Assembly: GCA_043803805.1 (NCBI GenBank)
Contig: JAZDJP010000097.1
Location: forward strand, 57,736-121,735
From: JAZDJP01 sp043803805
GTDB taxonomy: Bacteria; Planctomycetota; JAZDJP01
Reading direction: 5' to 3'
Length of the DNA: 64,000 bases
Below, piece after piece: positions 26,496 through 35,299 of this stretch. The position numbers were made by a program, and so were the translations under genes. Within the stretch, counting starts at the first letter, position 1. Each line of letters opens with the position of its first letter. Under the pieces are notes generated by a model that saw only the letters and a list, made by a program, of their open reading frames with translations, was not told the origin of the DNA and made no database searches.

Positions 26496-27884
26496 TCAGC
26501 TCGCATGAGATTTCGGCTGGTTCTTGTACAATCGCTCGAGTTTTTGGGCGACATCCCGATAATGGATGTCTACCTCGTAAATCATCTTGAACCGCTCGAT
26601 GGCCTTCTCAACATTCCCGATCCGCTCGTACACGGAACCCAAATCGTAGAGTATTTCCTTGGCGATGTCGTTCAGCCCCAAACCGTCGAGGGCCTTTTCC
26701 ATCTGCGTAACGGCGAGGTCATTCATGTTCTTCTGTCGGAAGCACAAGCCCAACTGGTGCTGAGACGCCACTCGAAGCCGCGGCTCACGCACCGACTGCT
26801 GAAATTCGGCGATGGCCGGATCCACCCGGCCGGCGGCGTAAAGGAATCTCCCAAGGGCAAATTTAAGATCGAGATCCGTAGGATAGGCATTCACCCGACG
26901 GGCATACTCCTCAATGGAAAAAAAGAGCTTTTCCTGCTCCAGCTTGACCACCTCCTGACGAAGCGCCTCATTGGCCGATTCCGCCTTGAGTTTTTGCCGG
27001 AGAGGCTCCATCTTCTCGTCCATTTCCCGCAGGCGCAGATCGCCGATCTTGACGGTGGCCGCGAAAAGCGCCTTGTCGATGGAAAGCGCTTTCTCGTAGG
27101 TGGCATAGGCTTTCGGATAGTCATTTTTACGCTGGTAGAGTTCTCCCAGCTTGACGAGAAGTTTGGCGCTCGGCTGGGCAGCCACGTCCTTCTCCAGGCG
27201 GGCGATGGCCTGGTCCACCTCGTCGGCGGTGCGAATGGTATGCCCGTCTTCCTCGAGACGCTTGGCGCCATCCCGGTCCTTGATCTTGTCCTGGTACGAC
27301 CCCGTTTCGTCCCAGCGGCCATCGACGATGGACCCTATCGCCGCAAGGTCCCGAATGGCCTTGGCCGCCTCCGGGTCCTGCGGGGCAAGACGCTGGACTT
27401 CCTGATAGTAGGACTGTGCTGTTTGGATATCGTTCTTTTTGGTATAAAGCCGTCCCAAGGACCGATAGGTATCCACATTCGACTTGTCCTGGGCCACGAC
27501 GCTTTCAAACACGGCAATGGCCGTGTCCGGATGATTAAGCGCCTCCGCCGCCGCGGCCAGCGTTTTCAGCACAAACAAATTGCCGGGGTCGTTCACAAGA
27601 AATTTTTCGCACTCGATAAGGAGCCGCTCATTCTTCTTCGTAAATCGACCGGTGACGACTTTCACCAGCGGAACGAACCCCTTGAGGCAGGCCATGATGC
27701 GGCGAACTGCCGGGGACATGCCCCGTTCCTGCGTGATCCGCCACTCCGTGGCCCTGAGGGCCTGACGACTCTTGACGTGATTGGGTTCCAACGCCAGTAT
27801 CTGTTGCAGAAGGTCGATGGCATAAGGATAGTTGCGACGCTCAATGGCGTCGGAAGCCTTCTTGAACAGCTTGGATACATCCAT
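26496..27884 (-). CDS. Cytoplasmic TPR-repeat protein
   Basis: A 462-aa protein of TPR-type helix pairs. Recognisable units include DAIERRNYPYAIDLLQQILALEPNH (about 8-32), LGRLYTKKNDIQTAQSYYQEV, LGELYQRKNDYPKAYATYEKA and LGSVYERIGNVEKAIERFKM. A charged coiled-coil-like region lies near 270-310 (EMDEKMEPLRQKLKAESANE). There is no signal peptide. The start at 27884 (MDVSKLFKK) was chosen over the longer 27929 frame. A TTGACG/TAGAAA promoter lies just upstream, and rpsU follows. Similar to unnamed TPR proteins; partner unknown. Confidence 0.82.
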   Translation of the reverse strand: MDVSKLFKKASDAIERRNYPYAIDLLQQILALEPNHVKSRQALRATEWRITQERGMSPAVRRIMACLKGFVPLVKVVTGRFTKKNERLLIECEKFLVNDPGNLFVLKTLAAAAEALNHPDTAIAVFESVVAQDKSNVDTYRSLGRLYTKKNDIQTAQSYYQEVQRLAPQDPEAAKAIRDLAAIGSIVDGRWDETGSYQDKIKDRDGAKRLEEDGHTIRTADEVDQAIARLEKDVAAQPSAKLLVKLGELYQRKNDYPKAYATYEKALSIDKALFAATVKIGDLRLREMDEKMEPLRQKLKAESANEALRQEVVKLEQEKLFFSIEEYARRVNAYPTDLDLKFALGRFLYAAGRVDPAIAEFQQSVREPRLRVASQHQLGLCFRQKNMNDLAVTQMEKALDGLGLNDIAKEILYDLGSVYERIGNVEKAIERFKMIYEVDIHYRDVAQKLERLYKNQPKSHAS

Positions 27885-27919
27885 GCGCGAACACCCATCC
27901 AACAAACAACCGATTCTTT

Positions 27920-27948
27920 TTTCTAACAAGGCAACCGCTTGCCGTCAA
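27920..27948 (-). promoter_or_regulatory. Promoter of the TPR-rpsU operon
   Basis: On the minus strand TTGACG (27948-27943) and TAGAAA (27925-27920) are spaced by 17 bases. They lie about 36 bases before the ATG at 27884, with GGATGGG as possible ribosome site. Confidence 0.55.
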
Positions 27949-28033
27949 GGGAAATCCGCAGGAAGGGCTTCCCGGACAGAGTTATTCTCGCAATAACGCC
28001 CCCAATTCGTATGATGATGTGCCCGGCTACGTT

Positions 28034-29320
28034 ATGATTGCTGAATACCTGCTATCCGCTTTTGCATTTCTCGTCGGGTTCGCCCCTTGCCTTTCCATCG
28101 CCACGGCCAATTTCGCCTGGGTGGGATTTCTGGCGATGTGGCTGGCCACCCGGCTGGTCCGCCGGGAAAACCCGATCCTGGCCAGAACCCCTTTCGATCC
28201 GCCAATTCTGGCATTTCTGGCCGTCTGGCTGGTTTCGACCTTTTTCGGACTCTCCCCCCTACAGAGTTTTAAAACTCTACCCTCCCAGTTCCATTTCGTC
28301 GTTTTCTACCTGCTGGTGTGGGTGGATGATGGACGGCATGCCCGAAAAGCCCTTTTCGGGTGTCTCTGGGGCGCCGGGCTCGCGGTAGTTTATGGACTGG
28401 CCCAATATGGCCTGTGGCATTTCGTCTATCCTCAAGGGGAACCGCCATGGTTGGCCCGTCTATCCCCGATTTGGCAGGGATATGTCCGTCTTTATGTGGG
28501 CCGCGTGCATGGCGCGGTGTATCCGCTCACGTATGCGGAAGTCATCCTGCCTCTGGCAATCTTCCTGGCCGCATTTTATCTCAATGCGGAACGCATGAAA
28601 CGGGCTTTTCTATGGCTGGGCGCCTTTACCGGTACGGCGATCGCCCTCCTGTTGTCCCAAAGCCGGGGACCCTGGCTCGGGGCGGCGGGCGGTTTGACGG
28701 CCCTCGAGGTTTTTCACCGGCGCCGGTGGCGGCTTCTCATCCCCATGGCCGTCATTCCGCTCTTGTTTCTGAACGGTGACATCCGGGGGCGGGCGGGAAC
28801 ATTCCTCAACCTCGAGGAAGATTCCTCAACCACCGTCCGACTGGCCTACTGGCAGAGTGCGCTCCACATATCCGGACGTTACCCGCTGGTCGGCGTGGGA
28901 ACCGGCCAGATTTACGCGGCTGCCGCACGACACCGGGGAGATCCGGAATTCCCGCCGCTGCCACCCACCTGGCGCGGGAACGTCCACAACATGTTTCTCC
29001 AACACCTCTTGGAAAAGGGAATCATCGGACTGTTGATTTTCATATGGCTCCTGTCGCAATTCGTCATCGCCGGATGGCACGCCTGGCGGCGGGCCCGGGG
29101 AGGACCGGACGAGATACTGGGATTGGCCCTTTTTTGTTCTTTCGTTGCATTCCCGATCATCAATCTGACGGAACGGGCCTTCGACGATGCCGAGGTGTCG
29201 CTTGTCTTCTGGACACTGGCCGCCGCAGCGGTGGTGATGGCGAACGCGAAACGCGCGCGAACCGACCAATCACCAATCACCGGCCCGCAAACACCCGACA
29301 ATCACGTTGACAAGACTTGA
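28034..29320 (+). CDS. O-antigen ligase-like membrane protein
   Basis: A 428-aa integral membrane protein with 10-12 hydrophobic segments and one large periplasmic loop near residues 260-320. The loop contains WQSALHISGRYPLVGVGTGQI and NVHNMFLQHLLEKGIIG, the pattern of the Wzy_C/WaaL superfamily (conserved Arg and His). Such proteins ligate O-antigen to lipid A-core or polymerise repeat units. The start was taken as ATG 28034; a GTG at 28019 is also in frame. The 3' end carries a short repeat (ACCAATCACCAATCACC). Convergent with a GT4 gene 9 bases away. Confidence 0.85.
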   Translation: MIAEYLLSAFAFLVGFAPCLSIATANFAWVGFLAMWLATRLVRRENPILARTPFDPPILAFLAVWLVSTFFGLSPLQSFKTLPSQFHFVVFYLLVWVDDGRHARKALFGCLWGAGLAVVYGLAQYGLWHFVYPQGEPPWLARLSPIWQGYVRLYVGRVHGAVYPLTYAEVILPLAIFLAAFYLNAERMKRAFLWLGAFTGTAIALLLSQSRGPWLGAAGGLTALEVFHRRRWRLLIPMAVIPLLFLNGDIRGRAGTFLNLEEDSSTTVRLAYWQSALHISGRYPLVGVGTGQIYAAAARHRGDPEFPPLPPTWRGNVHNMFLQHLLEKGIIGLLIFIWLLSQFVIAGWHAWRRARGGPDEILGLALFCSFVAFPIINLTERAFDDAEVSLVFWTLAAAAVVMANAKRARTDQSPITGPQTPDNHVDKT

Positions 29321-29329
29321 TGCCCGGGA

Positions 29330-30454
29330 TTACGCGAGGCACGCGTCCACAACCTTCCCGATCTGACTCTCAATATCAAGCCCTTTGACCGTCTGCCGGA
29401 TGGCGGCCCTGCAATGGCGAATCCCCATGGCGGCCTTCATCGTTTCCGCGACGGAATCATCCGAACCGAGTTCCTGAATCACCGCGCCCGCGCCCGGCCG
29501 GATCACCTCCGCGCAGCCATTTGACCGACTGGTCACCGTGAACAGCCCCATGGCGAGCGCCTCGAGGCAGGCGTTCGAAAACGGATCGTAAAGCGTCGGC
29601 AGGACAAAGGCATCCGACGCCTGGAGATGAGGGATTATGGACCTCCGAGACCCATGGAAGTGGACCCGCGTCGCCACACCCGCCCGGACAGCCATCCGCC
29701 GGTAGTCCCCTTCGCGATTGTCCCGTCCCACAACGACCAGTTCCGCCTCCACCGGAAGGTTCGCCAGAGCCCGTATGGCCGGGGCAAGGCCCTTGCGCGA
29801 AAATCCGTTCCCCGCGAATAAGTAGTAATATCGTCCCGGGAGAAGGCCCAATTCGCCGCGAATCCGATCCCGCGATGCCTCTCCCGCGTCGAAAAACTCC
29901 TGAAACTCCGTCCATTCGACCCCGTTGTGAACCACCAGCGTCCGGCCGGCCGCCCCGGGATAATGCCTTTCGATTTCATCCGCCACCATCCGCGAATTAA
30001 CGATAAGCCGCTTCAGTCCCGTTGCCAGGAATGCCCTCCGCTCGATATCGAGCATCTTCCGATGAAACGGATTGAGTCGAAAGCCGATCCGGCGGATCCG
30101 CGACGACGCCGCTCCGCGATGTTCCAGCCAGGCCGCGTGGCACCCCCCCGCCGCGCGGATGTGAGTCTGGCGTTCCGTGCGGTCGAGACCCAGAATCACG
30201 TCATAGCGCTCCCGGGCAAGACGCCGGTTCACCGCGGCGTTGAACGATACAAGCGCGAGAAAATTATTCCGCCGAAGGGCCCGGACGGAAACCCATCGGA
30301 TGGATGGGCCGAAATCCTCCGGCGGAGTCGGATCGGTCGTGATGACGTCCACAGCCGCAACCCGCCGGGCAAACATCCTCACGAGACGGGAGGCATACTT
30401 CTCCGCTCCACCGCCTGCGCCGAACCGGCTTTTCGTGATGGCCAGCCGCATCAT
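29330..30454 (-). CDS. Glycosyltransferase family 4
   Basis: A 374-aa GT-B enzyme, probably cytoplasmic or membrane-associated, acting in LPS core or capsule assembly. The N-terminal acceptor domain has a Gly-rich loop (SRFGAGGGAEKYASR). The C-terminal nucleotide-sugar domain (from ~195) has LFAGNGFSRKGLAPAIRALA, ELVVVGRD and the FVLPTLYDPFSNACLEALAMG signature. The layout resembles WaaG-type glucosyltransferases. The start at the double ATG 30454 follows GGAGCGAA. Divergent from a methyltransferase gene. Confidence 0.88.
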   Translation of the reverse strand: MMRLAITKSRFGAGGGAEKYASRLVRMFARRVAAVDVITTDPTPPEDFGPSIRWVSVRALRRNNFLALVSFNAAVNRRLARERYDVILGLDRTERQTHIRAAGGCHAAWLEHRGAASSRIRRIGFRLNPFHRKMLDIERRAFLATGLKRLIVNSRMVADEIERHYPGAAGRTLVVHNGVEWTEFQEFFDAGEASRDRIRGELGLLPGRYYYLFAGNGFSRKGLAPAIRALANLPVEAELVVVGRDNREGDYRRMAVRAGVATRVHFHGSRRSIIPHLQASDAFVLPTLYDPFSNACLEALAMGLFTVTSRSNGCAEVIRPGAGAVIQELGSDDSVAETMKAAMGIRHCRAAIRQTVKGLDIESQIGKVVDACLA

Positions 30455-30501
30455 TTCGCTCCGCGCGAGGATAACGTTCATGAATTATCGAATTCAGTCA
30501 T

Positions 30502-30507
30502 TATAAT
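30502..30507 (+). promoter_or_regulatory. -10 box of the methyltransferase gene
   Basis: A perfect TATAAT. The -35 region is weak. A transcript would start near 30514, downstream of the ATG at 30506, which argues for the GTG start at 30533 of the following gene. Confidence 0.45.
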
Positions 30508-30532
30508 GGCTCCTGGCGCGAGGGAAAGGACT

Positions 30533-31261
30533 GTGCGAAACGACTTGGCGTTTAACAAGACTCTGGACCGGCGAGACCTCGACACTCCGGAGGTCATCCG
30601 TGTCGCCCGGGAAATCGCCGGAACGGCGCTCTGGCTGTGGGTCAAGGGCATTCCCTTTGCGACAAACGGCGTTCTGCGCCGACGCCTGCGCATCCGATGG
30701 AACAAGATGTGGGAATACGCCCGGGGGGAGGCGCTGGGAGGATTCGCCCCCGGCATGCGTATTCTCGACTTCGGCGGCGGGGCAACGCTTCCGATCTTTC
30801 ACCTCGCCCGCCGGGGTTGCGACGTTACGAGTCTCGACATCGACGGGCCCCTCACCGCCCACGCGGACATGGTCGCCCGGCGATTCAACTGGAAACTCGC
30901 CGCATCGACGCTGGACATTACCCGGGATCCCCCCCCCGCCGACTGGGCGCGATTCGACCGGGTGATCTCCTATTGCGTCATTGAACATCTGTCCCCGACG
31001 GCCCAGGAAACGGTCCTCGGACGTCTGGCGGACCTGCTGGTGCCGGGGGGACGCATGATGCTCACGTTCGATTACGGCCCGGACGCCCCTGTCGGCGGTG
31101 CGATTCGCGGCCCTTCCCGGTTGGACGACCTCGTCCGCGCATCGGGTCTTCGTCCAATGGGAAAACCGGGATTCCTCGACACCGGGGAACGATTTGTCCT
31201 CGACCGGAAGTATTCGGACCGGAAATTCACGTTCGGGGCGCTGTTTCTGGAAAAGATTTAA
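30533..31261 (+). CDS. SAM-dependent methyltransferase (class I)
   Basis: A 242-aa Rossmann-fold methyltransferase. SAM-binding motif I is MRILDFGGGATLPIFHLA, the acidic strand is TSLDID, and motif IV/V includes FDRVISYCVIEHL with a later LLVPGGRMMLTFDYG. Gene context suggests methylation of a sugar or glycan intermediate; the substrate is unknown. The GTG at 30533 was chosen because AGGGA lies 7 bases upstream, while ATG 30506 overlaps a TATAAT box and has no ribosome site. Confidence 0.85.
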   Translation: MRNDLAFNKTLDRRDLDTPEVIRVAREIAGTALWLWVKGIPFATNGVLRRRLRIRWNKMWEYARGEALGGFAPGMRILDFGGGATLPIFHLARRGCDVTSLDIDGPLTAHADMVARRFNWKLAASTLDITRDPPPADWARFDRVISYCVIEHLSPTAQETVLGRLADLLVPGGRMMLTFDYGPDAPVGGAIRGPSRLDDLVRASGLRPMGKPGFLDTGERFVLDRKYSDRKFTFGALFLEKI

Positions 31262-31271
31262 AAGGTCTTTC

Positions 31272-32033
31272 GTGTCCACCAAAAAAGGCCCGATCCATTC
31301 CCTGGGAGGACACCTCCGGGATGCCTTCATCTCGGTTTTCCCCGTCGAGATGAAAACCCCGCGCGGACTCACGGTATTCCTCCGGAACCGTTCCGAGATG
31401 AGCGTATTCCACGATACGTTCGTCCGACGGGTATACCCGTTCGACGCGATCCGGCCGCGCCTGGCGGGCATTCCAGCCCCCATCGTCTTCGACGTTGGAG
31501 CGAACTCGGGGCTGTTCACCGCGGCCGTGATGGATCTCTGGCCGGGCGCCGTGATTCATGCGTTCGAGCCCCAGCCGCCCCAGGCGAAGCGTGTCGCCGA
31601 ATTCGCCCGCCTCAATCATCTTGCGGAACGAATCACCGTAAATGCCGCGGCGGCGGGAGGCCAGGCCGGCGTGCGCGAGTTCTACGCCAACCGCAACCCC
31701 ATCAGTTCGTCGCTGATCCGGGAAAAGGCCGCCCGCCGTCGCATCCATCGCACCTGGAAGGTGCCGGTGATGCGCCTGGACGACTACGCGACGGAAAAGA
31801 AACTCCCGCGGGTGGACATGCTGAAGGTGGACGTGGAGGGATCGGAATACGAAGTCCTCGATGGCGCGGCCCGGATTGTCGCCTCGGCGCGCGTGATTTT
31901 ACTGGAAGTCCATCCCCCCTACAGCCGTTTCGGGGAGGCCGCCAGACGCCTCGCGCCGATGGGATTCCGTTGCATCGCCCCCCTGCCACCGCCAACGGAC
32001 GAGGACCAGATCACGGTGGCGTTTGTACGATGA
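31272..32033 (+). CDS. FkbM-family methyltransferase
   Basis: A 253-aa methyltransferase. FkbM-type hallmarks: VFDVGANSGLFTAAVMDLWPG (motif I), VIHAFEPQPPQAKRV, and the C-terminal LPRVDMLKVDVEGSEYEVL block. These enzymes methylate hydroxyls, often on sugars of surface glycans. The start was taken at GTG 31272, 10 bases after the previous gene; there is no strong ribosome site, so coupling is likely. Convergent with the radical SAM gene. Confidence 0.87.
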   Translation: MSTKKGPIHSLGGHLRDAFISVFPVEMKTPRGLTVFLRNRSEMSVFHDTFVRRVYPFDAIRPRLAGIPAPIVFDVGANSGLFTAAVMDLWPGAVIHAFEPQPPQAKRVAEFARLNHLAERITVNAAAAGGQAGVREFYANRNPISSSLIREKAARRRIHRTWKVPVMRLDDYATEKKLPRVDMLKVDVEGSEYEVLDGAARIVASARVILLEVHPPYSRFGEAARRLAPMGFRCIAPLPPPTDEDQITVAFVR

Positions 32034-32043
32034 CTCATGATCA

Positions 32044-33045
32044 TCATGCGCCGGCCATAAGTGACCCAAAAGGACATTTCGAGCAAATGTCGATTTTATC
32101 CAACCCAGACAAAATGGATTTTCTGAATTTTCTATAACAAGGGCCATTCCAAATGCTTTCGAACGACTGCTTTAATATATTTCCCATAACATATTGTCCA
32201 TCCCAGTCATAGCAACAAGGAATAACATCTCCCTCAGATGTAATGACAGATTGTTGCCATGGAATCTTGCATATTTTATTTCTTGAATTCGTTTTCCTGT
32301 AACAATCCCGCCTTAATCCATCAGATGTTGGCAATAAATCATCACACCGCTCTGAATATTGGGGGTCCTTGGGATCAATCCATACGGTTTTCTTAAAAAG
32401 GTTATCCACGCCTAAATTCCTGGCCAATCCTTCAATTGCGCCCAACTCATGCTGATTGTGCTTCATTACAATAAACTGAAGTTCGGTGTAAGGCGTGGCC
32501 CGACGAAGCCGATCCCTCTCACCTATAAGCGCTTTCAAATCGTTCATTATTTTGGATAACACTGCCCCTTTCCTAAACATTTCCAAGGTCTCTTGAGTTG
32601 CGCCATCAATGGCGAGTACTAGATGGTCCAATCCAGAAGCGATGATTTCACTTCTTCTTTCTGGAGAACCAAAAAACATGCCATTGGTACTAGCCTGCAC
32701 ATAAAGGTCATTTTTTTTGGCATATTTTATCATGTTGCATACCGACGCATTCATGAAAGGATCGCCATAATTATAAATAAACATTTTCTTGGTGTGTCGA
32801 CATGTCTGATCAACGATGCGACAAAAATCGCCATAATCCATGTCGTTATTTCTATGTATCCGTCCTGTTCCCTTTGGACACGTTGGACAATGCAGGTTGC
32901 ATCTGCTGGATACCTCTACAGTTAATATCGTTGGATACCCTAAAACAGTTGACGAATGAAATAATAATGAAACATCCTGCAGCATTCTGTGGAGAATCGT
33001 AACCAATTTTTTCTTGGTCGATGCATTTGGTTTGATTTTTTTCAT
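32044..33045 (-). CDS. Radical SAM/SPASM domain protein
   Basis: A 333-aa enzyme with the radical SAM cluster motif CNLHCPTC (CxxxCxxC) near residue 48. A TIM-barrel-like core follows (FIYNYGDPFMNASVCNMIKYA, LDHLVLAIDGATQETLEMFRKG). The C-terminal SPASM-type Cys set is C...IPWQ....GDVIPCCYDWDGQYVMGN....CSKCPFG for auxiliary Fe-S clusters. AGAGGA precedes the ATG at 33045. The substrate is unknown; the neighbourhood suggests modification of a carbohydrate or a small carrier molecule. Base composition is much AT-richer than its neighbours (22 G+C in bases 32101-32160), suggesting transfer. Confidence 0.88.
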   Translation of the reverse strand: MKKIKPNASTKKKLVTILHRMLQDVSLLFHSSTVLGYPTILTVEVSSRCNLHCPTCPKGTGRIHRNNDMDYGDFCRIVDQTCRHTKKMFIYNYGDPFMNASVCNMIKYAKKNDLYVQASTNGMFFGSPERRSEIIASGLDHLVLAIDGATQETLEMFRKGAVLSKIMNDLKALIGERDRLRRATPYTELQFIVMKHNQHELGAIEGLARNLGVDNLFKKTVWIDPKDPQYSERCDDLLPTSDGLRRDCYRKTNSRNKICKIPWQQSVITSEGDVIPCCYDWDGQYVMGNILKQSFESIWNGPCYRKFRKSILSGLDKIDICSKCPFGSLMAGA

Positions 33046-33085
33046 CAGGTCCTCTCTATAAATAACCAACCATCAAACAGGAGCG

Positions 33086-34135
33086 TCACACTCGCAAATA
33101 GCGAGCTATTCCATCGATCACATCTTGTGTCGTGATGGCTTCCTTGCATTCCGGATGTCCCTGCTGACAAATATCTTTTATCGTTCGAGAAGTGCATGGA
33201 CGACACGGCAATTGCACATAAAACACATGATGATCTGGCCCATAGGGCGCCCACGTTTTTTCGTCTTCGAATCCGAATAACGCAAACACCCGGGTTCCAA
33301 GCGCCGCCGCCATGTGCATCACTCCGCCGTTATGCCCCAGGAATAATTTCGCCCCGGCGAGAAGCGCAGACAATTCTGGAAGTGGAAGGGTCGGGAGATG
33401 AATAGATTTGGCTTTCATCGCCCTGATGGTTTCCTGTGCCATAACCTCTTCCACGCCGGGGCCGGAGGTGATCACCGGCATCACCCCATTTTTCGCAAGC
33501 CAGTCGGCTACCGCGGCAAACCGTTGAGTTGGCCATTGACGATAACAGTTTCTAACTCCAGGGTAAATGACGGCATAAGACATTCCTGACATAACTCCAA
33601 CACCCGATAAAAGAACCGAAATATTTTGCTTCGCGGTTGGCCGAATATACAGATTTGGCGCCGAATTAACAGGAATTTGACCGACGAGCGGACGCAGGAG
33701 CGCAAGTTGAAAATCAACTGCTCCAATTATTCGATCAGTTGGAAGTTCGTTATCGAGGAAAACGTTATACGGGAGAACGCCTCTTCGGTTTTTCGCCACG
33801 GCTCTTAGCGGCGACCGTGCCATAAACGACAACAAATGACTACGTGGTCCTCCGTGCATATTGATAACGAGATCATAATTTCGCCGACACAAATCCCTAT
33901 GAAACCGGACAATTTCTTTCCATCTGTGGATTGGACGCGCCAAAATTTCATCCGCATAAGGATGACCTTCTATTACCGACGCCAGCGGACCATCAACTAA
34001 AATATCAAGCCGGCAACCTGGGAAAGCGTCTTTGAGGACCTTGTAACATGCTGTATTTATCACTATATCTCCAAGCATCCTTATTTTCACTAGGAGGACA
34101 CGCGGTCGTCGAGGAAGATGCATCGGAGAGTTCAT
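33086..34135 (-). CDS. Glycosyltransferase family 9 (heptosyltransferase-like)
   Basis: A 349-aa GT-B enzyme of the ADP-heptose:LPS heptosyltransferase family. The N-terminus RVLLVKIRMLGDIVINTACYKVLK and the C-terminal FLGHNGGVMHMAAALGTRVFALFG (quoted in parts: LGHNGGVMHMAAALG) are diagnostic. A Cys-rich segment (LPCRPCTSRTIKDICQQGHPEC) follows, as in many GT9 proteins. It overlaps the upstream GT4 gene by 4 bases. It is AT-richer than the chromosome average (27 G+C in bases 33901-33960). Confidence 0.9.
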   Translation of the reverse strand: MNSPMHLPRRPRVLLVKIRMLGDIVINTACYKVLKDAFPGCRLDILVDGPLASVIEGHPYADEILARPIHRWKEIVRFHRDLCRRNYDLVINMHGGPRSHLLSFMARSPLRAVAKNRRGVLPYNVFLDNELPTDRIIGAVDFQLALLRPLVGQIPVNSAPNLYIRPTAKQNISVLLSGVGVMSGMSYAVIYPGVRNCYRQWPTQRFAAVADWLAKNGVMPVITSGPGVEEVMAQETIRAMKAKSIHLPTLPLPELSALLAGAKLFLGHNGGVMHMAAALGTRVFALFGFEDEKTWAPYGPDHHVFYVQLPCRPCTSRTIKDICQQGHPECKEAITTQDVIDGIARYLRV

Positions 34136-35250
34136 GCTCGACCATCCAGAATTTCCATGTAAAGATCAAATGTCCGATTCCACATGCGTTCCCGGATATA
34201 ATCGCTGGCGCGGGCGATGGCCTCGGCGCCAAGGGATTCTCCGAGCGTGGGGTTGTCGAGAATTTCCCGGATGGCCGCGGCCAGGGCCTCCGAGGATTCC
34301 GGCGAGACAAGCAGTCCGTTCTTCCGATCTTCCACGATTTCGGGAATGCCGCCGACGTTCGACGCGACAACGGGACGGCCCATCGCGAGGGCCTGGAGAA
34401 TCACCTGCGGGGTTCCCTCGGAATGTGACGGAAGCGTGACAACGTCAAGCGCGGCAAGGAGATCCGGAACGTCGTCACGATGACCAATCATCCGGACAAT
34501 ATCCTCCACGCCGAGACGAGTGATGGCGGAACGAACCTGCTCAACATAATTTCCGTCGCCGGCAATGATATACCTGACCAACGGATGGGTCTGCCGCAAG
34601 CGCGCCGCGGCCTCGAGGAGTTCCTCGTGCCCCTTTCCCCGTCGCACGACGGACACAATGCCCACAAGAGGGGTTCCCGGCGGGAATCCCATTTCCCGTC
34701 TGAAGACATCTCCCGGGACCCCGGGATGGAACCGCGCCGGATCCACTCCCGTCGGGATAACCCGGATTCGCGATTCGGGAAGGCCGACATCATCCACCAA
34801 ATGCCGGGCGATGCCTTTCGAAGTGGCGATGACACGCCGGGTGATGCGGCCATACAACACACGACTCGCGATACCGGTTACGGGAATGTCAACATGGCGC
34901 GTCCGGACCACCGGCCGACGGCAGAGAATTCCGGCCAGGACACAGGCCCAACTGTCGTTGGAACTGTGGGCGTGAAGGATGTCCACACGCTCCCGGCGAA
35001 CGACTCCGCAGATTCCCCGGATCGCACGAATATCGAAATTTCCGCGGAAATCCATCTCGATGACGGGGAAACCCGCACGGCGGGCACGGCCTATCAACAG
35101 GGAGCCTGTCGGTCCCGCCAGAATTCCCCGATGGCCATGGCGCCTCAACCCCTCAATATCGGCGAAAACACGCTGTTCCTGTCCACCCCAGCCGGGGCTG
35201 GCCTCGGTATGAAGCACCGTGAAAGACCGGGAATTTGCATTGCCATCCAT
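34132..35250 (-). CDS. Glycosyltransferase family 4
   Basis: A 372-aa GT-B transferase. The N-terminal acceptor domain shows HTEASPGWGGQEQRVFADIEGL; the C-terminal donor domain shows VGIVSVVRRGKGHEELLEAA, DIVRMIGHRDDVPDLLAALD and the PSHSEGTPQVILQALAMGRP signature with the E-x7-type motif. The start at 35250 has a plausible spacing to its divergent neighbour. It overlaps the GT9 gene (ATGA) and so heads a GT4-GT9-radical SAM operon. Confidence 0.9.
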   Translation of the reverse strand: MDGNANSRSFTVLHTEASPGWGGQEQRVFADIEGLRRHGHRGILAGPTGSLLIGRARRAGFPVIEMDFRGNFDIRAIRGICGVVRRERVDILHAHSSNDSWACVLAGILCRRPVVRTRHVDIPVTGIASRVLYGRITRRVIATSKGIARHLVDDVGLPESRIRVIPTGVDPARFHPGVPGDVFRREMGFPPGTPLVGIVSVVRRGKGHEELLEAAARLRQTHPLVRYIIAGDGNYVEQVRSAITRLGVEDIVRMIGHRDDVPDLLAALDVVTLPSHSEGTPQVILQALAMGRPVVASNVGGIPEIVEDRKNGLLVSPESSEALAAAIREILDNPTLGESLGAEAIARASDYIRERMWNRTFDLYMEILDGRA

Positions 35251-35284
35251 GGCATTATTTTATGAAAAAACAGGCGGGGCTCCA

Positions 35285-35290
35285 TATAAT
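35285..35290 (+). promoter_or_regulatory. -10 box of the 35.3-kb methyltransferase
   Basis: A perfect TATAAT whose last base is 9 bases before the ATG at 35300; the predicted start of transcription (about 35297) leaves almost no 5' leader and no ribosome site. The -35 region (ATGAAA near 35262) is poor. Confidence 0.45.
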
Positions 35291-35299
35291 ACCCCGACC

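Noticed and set aside
26505..27926. 473-codon open frame on the plus strand
   Set aside because: It is the antisense of the TPR protein gene (26496-27884, minus), which has clear TPR repeats; the plus frame reads as low-complexity shadow with no ribosome site.
31098..31271. Earlier start for the FkbM methyltransferase
   Set aside because: The in-frame region upstream of GTG 31272 lies inside the previous methyltransferase gene and has no similarity to FkbM proteins.
32034..32043. Terminator between FkbM and radical SAM genes
   Set aside because: Only 10 bases separate the converging stops; no hairpin fits there.
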